Assembly (NCBI GenBank): GCA_015680685.1
Contig: MNCI01011535.1
Location: 219,442-262,582, forward strand
Source: Gnetum montanum
Taxonomy: Eukaryota > Streptophyta > Gnetopsida > Gnetales > Gnetaceae
Length of the DNA: 43,141 nt
Direction of reading: 5' to 3'
The notes below the pieces were generated by a model. The model was given only the letters and a program-made list of their open reading frames with translations, was not told the origin of the DNA and did not search any database. Positions 38,936 to 43,141 of the stretch are shown one piece after another. The stretch's first letter is position 1. Each line of letters begins with the position of its first letter. The position numbers were made by a program, and so were the translations under genes.

Positions 38936-40352
38936 GGTCTACTGGTAAATCATTTCTTGTAGACCCCCTTTAGGGTCACTTGAGTCCCCAAATCAATATC
39001 TTGTTACATCTTCTTATTCTGTGTTTCCTAGCCAATTGGTTGAACCACCTTCTTAGTCTCTATCCTAATTGAGAATCCCTTATCTTCATCCCTCAATATC
39101 TCGCAAGCAACTAGCTCCATGGACAGCACAACAAAACCGTGTACTACTGAAACCCAATCCCCAAGTGGTGGAAGCTCGATCCCAAGGTGAGGAGGAGAGC
39201 GATCCACTATCACATCCTCATCACAACCCTAGGGCGGGAAAGCAAGGTCCCCTGCTGTAGCCCCAAGCACATTAGGCGTAATGCATGAGGCCCCCCCAAC
39301 GAGAGTCTAGGAAGGAGCAACCGAAGAGACCATTTCCTTCTTTCCAACAAGCATCCAAACATCACCAAGCATAGCCAACTTTCATTTAGTCTCTTTGAGG
39401 TGTACCTTACATTCCTTGATTCCATGATTGCCTTTGCCACAGATTCCACAAGGCTTTAGGGGCCCAACCTAAGGAGGGATCGGCGTGTCCATTGGAACAT
39501 TCTCATATTCAATAGTAAGTTTCTCTTCTCCAAAGGGCAAGTCCAAGAGGACCTCCCTAAGGAGATCCTCTGGAAATAATGACCGTCACACATAAAACCT
39601 CGAAAAACCCATCCGCTCTTTCAACACCGTAAATTTGTCAAAGGTAATAAACTCACCAAAAAAAGCCTCATGAGCGTCTTCAAGAAATTCATTGTCCATA
39701 ATTCCCAAGGCACCCCCGACATCTTTGCCCAAATAAAGTCCTACATGAAAAGGTTAGGACAACGATGGGCCCCCAGCCATCAATGGATGAGCACCAGGTC
39801 CTTGGCCTTGAAAAACCATAGACCCCAACAACACACAGTCCGAGTCCTCCTTACTCTAGAAGACAAATAGTAGTAGGTCCCCCATGAGCAAGCGAATATG
39901 CACCTCAATCATTCCCCAAGAAGTAACAACCTAGCGCCGCACAAGGTCCAAGCGCAACCACATGCTAGTGGACACGAACTTTCCTATAAGACTAAGCTCC
40001 ATTGTGTGCAAGCCTTCAAGTGTAGGGCCCTACATCTGCTGACACACAAACCCCCCAGACTATGAGAAAGTGTCAACGCCACCAACACCAAGGCACTAGC
40101 CATTACCACCACCACCATCCACAAAACCGCTCCCCTTCACATGGCTCCCACCCACAAGAGAACCCTCCCCAAGCTACCTACCTTCCATGGTAGGTCTGAG
40201 AGGACTACCACCATTGCTTTGGGTTGTTCCCCCCTCATCAAGAACCCCTTCGTCGTTACCTGAGCCCTTGTTAAACATATTCCCTAGCCTACCATCATGC
40301 TAACTCTCCTTCACACGCAACTTGCTCTCCTAGTTACCTCTACCCATTGCTC
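38936..40352 (-). pseudogene. J-LINE H ORF1 (DUF4283 and CCHC)
   Basis: ATG near 40347 (minus, ATGGGTAGAGG) lies five bases inside the element. Gly-rich text follows, then EGLHTMELSLIGKFVS, LRLDLVRR, DLLLFVF, ALGIMDNEFLEDAHEAFFGE, FITFDKFTVLKERMGF, DLLREVLLDLPFGEEKLT: a DUF4283 domain closely matching I. CGICGKGNHGIKEC at 39409-39450 is CX2CX4HX4C. The frame is broken in several places. Confidence 0.8.
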
Positions 40353-40364
40353 ATTTATCAATCT

Positions 40365-42138
40365 CCTACACTAAGTTTTACATCCAAAGTATATATCTAT
40401 AATTAGTTGAGTCCTAGAGTTTGAGATTTTAATGTTAAAAGATTAAAAGAATATATTGTTGGACCATATTTTCTTTAATTTAATTAAAATACTAGTTTAT
40501 AGTATAGTAGCTATAGCACATTTGTACTTATTACAACTAGCTCAACATGAGCACAATGTTGGATGTACAAAAGTTAGAAAAATGGATAAAAGGCCAAAAA
40601 TAAATTAGAAACCCCATTGCTTATAAAGTAAAAGTGACTTAAAACAAGCCAAAAAGGCCATAAGCAAAGCCAATATGGGATGGTGATGTATGATTTATGA
40701 TATGCTAATGATGATATTTTTTAATATGTTAATGGTCAACTTCATATTCATGGTTGGAAAGGGGACAAGTGCCTCATTTAATGGGGACATGTGTCTCTCC
40801 TAAGTGTTGTCACTCTTACATGTCCACTTCCTCATGAGAGCTTACTCCTCCAAGTCAAGTAGCAAAGATGTTATGCATAAAAAGAAGATTTTTATATGAA
40901 CTTTTATGCACAAGTCTTTGTCCAAACCTTGGGGGTCTCCTTCATCCTAAAAATAGAAGGGAGTTTTACTCTCATTTTCACCTTTTGCCAAATAAGGGGA
41001 GACTATGCTAGTTTGAGGTATGAATAGTAACAACAAGATGTCCAACTATGTATAGGATTTGGAAGAAAAAGAGGGATAAAGGAGATTATGTGAGACTGTT
41101 CTTACCTTATCTTTTGGGCGGAGTATGGGAGGTTTTCTTCATGATCTTTGTGAGCTTTTGTTGAAGGCATGAGACTCTAAAACTGCCGCAAATGGTGGCT
41201 GATTTTGAATATTGTTCGGGCCAGTTCTAGGGACCTTCGTTCTCTGATTTTTCTCAAGGCTTTTGCCTGTACCTTGGGTCTATTGTTATGACTTGATTCA
41301 TGCGGCTGTTGGATGCAAAACAATTTGACTTAATCCTTGAAACTACTTGTTGCATAGCAACCCAAGCTGGAAGCATGTTATTGTTCCTCAACTGATCAAC
41401 CCATCCATAAAGGTGTGTACTCTAAACCCATGTTGCATTCTTACTATTGATAGGTGTTGTTATTTTTTGGCTTGGACAAGTGAGGATAATTTCATGAAGG
41501 CATGTAGGATTTCTTGTGAGTTGTGAGTCATGCATGTAACCTTTCATGAGTCATGGATCTAATTTTTGACAAATATGTATTAGGCTTATGAGTTAGCATT
41601 TTTTTTGTATCATGTGCACTTGGTATTTCATGTTTTTGTGATCATTATTAAGGAATGCTCATCATCAGTCTATCCAAGGTCAGTGATCTCTTGTATGGGC
41701 TACAAGATGTCATAGGGTTGGAGGGACTTGGTGTGTGACAGCTAGATGGCCAAAGGGCGCATTGAGTACTCATTTAAAAATAAAAAGCAGCTATCCAAAT
41801 TGATGATTTCTAGGTCTTTTGCATAATGGATAGTGAAGTGCATAAGTCTTATTCAGTTGAGCATTTTTGTGGTCAATTTTTGAAGGGTTTTCAAAAGAGT
41901 TTCCATGTTCCAACTCATTGTTAAATGGTCCTTTGTTCAAGCCTACATTTCTCTCAATGTGAAGACATAAGAGACTGGAAAATTTGATAATGAAAATTCT
42001 GAAGTGTGGCACCATGTTCATCCGTAATGACATTGAAGCTTGGTACATTTCAATTTTTACTTATCTTTCCTTTTTATTGTGCAATTTGAGCTCATGTAGC
42101 TTAGTGCTTTTATTTGCTTAAAATAAGAATTTTAGTTC
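40365..42138 (+). repeat. repeat X copy 3
   Basis: From CAAAGTATATATCTATAATT to CTTAAAATAAGAATTTTAG it aligns with copies 1 and 2 in order: ATTTTAATGTTAAAAG, GATAAAAGGCCAAAAA, ACTATGCTAGTTTGAG, AAGGTGTGTACTCTAAACCC, GTCCTTTGTTCAAGCCTACA. The first 370 bp of X are missing at the J-LINE H side. It is cut at 42138 by J-LINE I. Confidence 0.65.
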
Positions 42139-42144
42139 TTTAAT

Positions 42145-42204
42145 GAGCGACCATGGGAGGAGCGACCACGGCAGGAGCGACCATGGCAGGAGCGACCATG
42201 GCAG
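42145..42204 (+). repeat. four 15-bp tandem repeats at J-LINE 5' end
   Basis: GAGCGACCATGGCAG and variants, four times (42145, 42160, 42175, 42190). Three units hold ACCATGG, so they offer three in-frame AUGs in good plant start context, one turned to ACG. Fifteen bases keep the frame, coding GAT-MA-type Gly/Ala/Thr repeats. Confidence 0.85.
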
Positions 42205-42860
42205 GAGGCGGCACAACAGAAGTCGACGCAGGTTTGGCGGATGCAACGGCTGCGTGCGCCGGGCGGGGGGGGGGGGGGGGGCGGGGTGCGGCTGCGGCGG
42301 ATGCCGATGCAGCGACATCCACAACCGCAACCGGAGCGGCTGCTACCGAAGGGGGAGCATCTAGGACCATTGCGGCCTCCTCCCGTACAGAATGCACCCT
42401 GCGCCTGCACATTCACCACCCCCCTACCGAGGGCGTTCGCACAATGGAACGTAGCCTCATCGGTCGCTTCATCTACCGGGGGAGCCACCCCCGACTGGAC
42501 CTGATTCGTCGCTGGACGAAGGAGCAATGGAAACTTGAGGACGTTGCTGTCTGGAGCCTCTCAGAGGACCTGCTCCTTTTTATCCTCCCCTCCCTACAAG
42601 ACTGCGACTCCGTCCTTCTCGGCAGACCCTGGTTCTATGGGGCCCAAGGTCTCGCTTTGACCCCCTGGCGCCCAGGGGCCCACAGAGAGACCGACTTGTT
42701 CACCCGTGCCCCAGTATGGATCCGAGTGGCAAGCATCCCCTGGGAGTTTTGGAACCTTGAGTTCCTAAAGGAGGTGGCGGGACACTTTGGCGATTTCATC
42801 GCCTTTGACCGGGTTACGAGGTCAATGGAACGGATGGGCTTTGCCAGATTCTGCGTCTAG
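42153..42860 (+). CDS. J-LINE I ORF1, DUF4283 part
   Basis: ATG 42153 to TAG 42858-42860, 235 residues. Residues 1-80 are Gly/Ala/Thr-rich low complexity, coded in part by the 15-bp repeats and a G17 run (42265-42281). Residues about 85-235 are a DUF4283-type domain: EGVRTMERSLIGRFIYRG, LLLFILPSLQDCDSVLLGRP, WFYGAQGLALTPWRPG, APVWIRVASIPWEFWN, FLKEVAGHFGDFIAFDRV, ERMGFARFCV. The TAG replaces a Trp present in D, and the frame then stays open, so this stop is probably a lesion and not the natural end. Such ORF1 proteins package LINE RNA. Confidence 0.75.
   Translation: MGGATTAGATMAGATMAGGGTTEVDAGLADATAACAGRGGGGGRGAAAADADAATSTTATGAAATEGGASRTIAASSRTECTLRLHIHHPPTEGVRTMERSLIGRFIYRGSHPRLDLIRRWTKEQWKLEDVAVWSLSEDLLLFILPSLQDCDSVLLGRPWFYGAQGLALTPWRPGAHRETDLFTRAPVWIRVASIPWEFWNLEFLKEVAGHFGDFIAFDRVTRSMERMGFARFCV
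42265..42281 (+). other. 17-base G tract in ORF1 low-complexity region
   Basis: Seventeen G after GCGTGCGCCGGGC inside the Gly-rich segment of ORF1. An error of one base here would shift the ORF1 start frame. Confidence 0.8.
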
Positions 42861-43141
42861 CGCAACCTGTCGGAGATCGACCTCGTTCAGGAGGTCGTGT
42901 TGGAACTCCCCGGGAGGGAGGAACCCCTCCAAGTTACCTTTGAAAACCTGGACCCTGGAGCTCCCAAGTTGCATGGCTCGCCCACCTGAGTGGACCGGTC
43001 GACCGGCTGCAAGTGCTGTGGCAAGCCCAGGCATCATGAGACGGACTGTAGGTTTCGAAGATCGAGACCGGCTAACCCGGCTCGCCAGTTGTTCGAGGGA
43101 GGCAACTGGGTCACCATGGGCCGTAAGGGACGGCTCCGCCC
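42861..43141 (+). pseudogene. J-LINE I ORF1, C-terminal part with CCHC knuckle
   Basis: Same frame as 42153-42860. Reads RNLSEIDLVQEVVLELPGRE and FENLDPGAPKLHG, a TGA at 42987-42989, then CKCCGKPRHHETDC at 43008-43049 (CX2CX4HX4C) and FEGGNWVTMGRKGR to the window end. It completes ORF1 homology with D and H. The two stops mean this copy is not autonomous as sequenced. Confidence 0.75.

Larger units (their letters stand above)
34355..40352 (-). mobile_element. J-LINE copy H, nearly complete, old
   Basis: Minus-strand order from 40352: ORF1 start, DUF4283, CCHC knuckle, endonuclease (ATG at 38935), RT, GGLG region, ORF2 tail, coiled-coil J relic. The 3' UTR is cut at about 34355. At about 6.0 kb it gives the length of the family. 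All parts match D and, where present, C, G and I. Stops and frameshifts everywhere make it an old copy. No target-site duplication can be found because the 3' end is lost. Confidence 0.85.
42139..43141 (+). mobile_element. J-LINE copy I, 5' end
   Basis: This is a GC-rich insertion into repeat X copy 3, starting a few bases before the ORF1 ATG and continuing past the window edge. Its ORF1 aligns with that of H and D. If full-length, the next 5 kb should hold endonuclease, RT and J segment. The two other 5' ends seen (C at 26106, H at 40352) also lie just before ORF1. Confidence 0.75.

Noticed and set aside
42132-42527. Minus-strand open frames of 131 and 90 codons opposite ORF1 of J-LINE I
   Set aside because: Low-complexity antisense of the Gly/Ala repeats, with no homolog in copies C, D or H.
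1-43141. CRISPR array, bacterial operons, riboswitches or replication origins
   Set aside because: No regularly spaced repeats or prokaryotic gene layout were seen. All coding text is eukaryotic retroelement type.

Overview
The window is plant nuclear DNA built almost entirely of transposable elements. The evidence for a plant is: LINE first ORFs of the DUF4283 plus zinc-knuckle type, a Ty3/gypsy relic, plant-type RTE LINEs, a tRNA-derived SINE, and two spliced exons of a plant-like metallo-beta-lactamase-fold protein. The nesting of old elements suggests a large, slowly purged genome, perhaps a gymnosperm. The species cannot be named from this sequence.

The central observation is a LINE (L1-type) family, called J-LINE here, whose copies carry a third coding segment downstream of the reverse transcriptase. 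It encodes a charged coiled coil ending in a DnaJ-like J domain. I see nine pieces: A (1-1025, +), B (9823-10598, +), C (11394-26106, -, broken into three blocks), D (15635-20815, +), E (27313-27461, +), F (27528-27765, -, doubtful), G (28673-30057, +), H (34355-40352, -, nearly complete) and I (42139-43141, +, running off the window). The J segment or its C-terminal end is recognisable in A, B, C, D, G and H. It is open with an intact HPD motif in A and G. In D and H it lies at the same place, 3' of endonuclease and reverse transcriptase. The layout pooled from copies is: ORF1 (DUF4283, CCHC knuckle); ORF2 (APE endonuclease, RT, and an unassigned C-terminal domain); coiled coil plus J domain; G-rich 3' UTR; a short terminus ending near CCCGAAC-TCTC and poly(A). 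Direct repeats flank B, D, E and G, as expected for target-primed insertion with 5' truncation.

Other layers follow. A long noncoding repeat X (about 4 kb, starting TGTA, with an internal TATAAATA) occurs four times (from 1876, 14823, 26994 and 40365). X copy 1 is broken by RTE relics (4224-8690, -) and a SINE (6847-7076, -). An RTE relic on + (9195-11310) contains J-LINE B just after its RT active site. X copy 2 sits inside J-LINE C and itself contains J-LINE D. A second LTR-like block Y (11831-13985) also interrupts C. A Ty3/gypsy relic (31560-33929) has gag, protease, RT and RNase H but no integrase. A repeat of about 415 bp lies at 28185-28599 and again at 33930-34354. The only host-gene signal is an exon pair at 26418-26648 (-).

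Nothing here looks like an intact cellular gene. The intact reading frames are the J ORFs of A and G, the ORF2 tail of G and the first part of ORF1 in I. Boundaries of old elements are hand-drawn by eye and uncertain by tens of bases or more.
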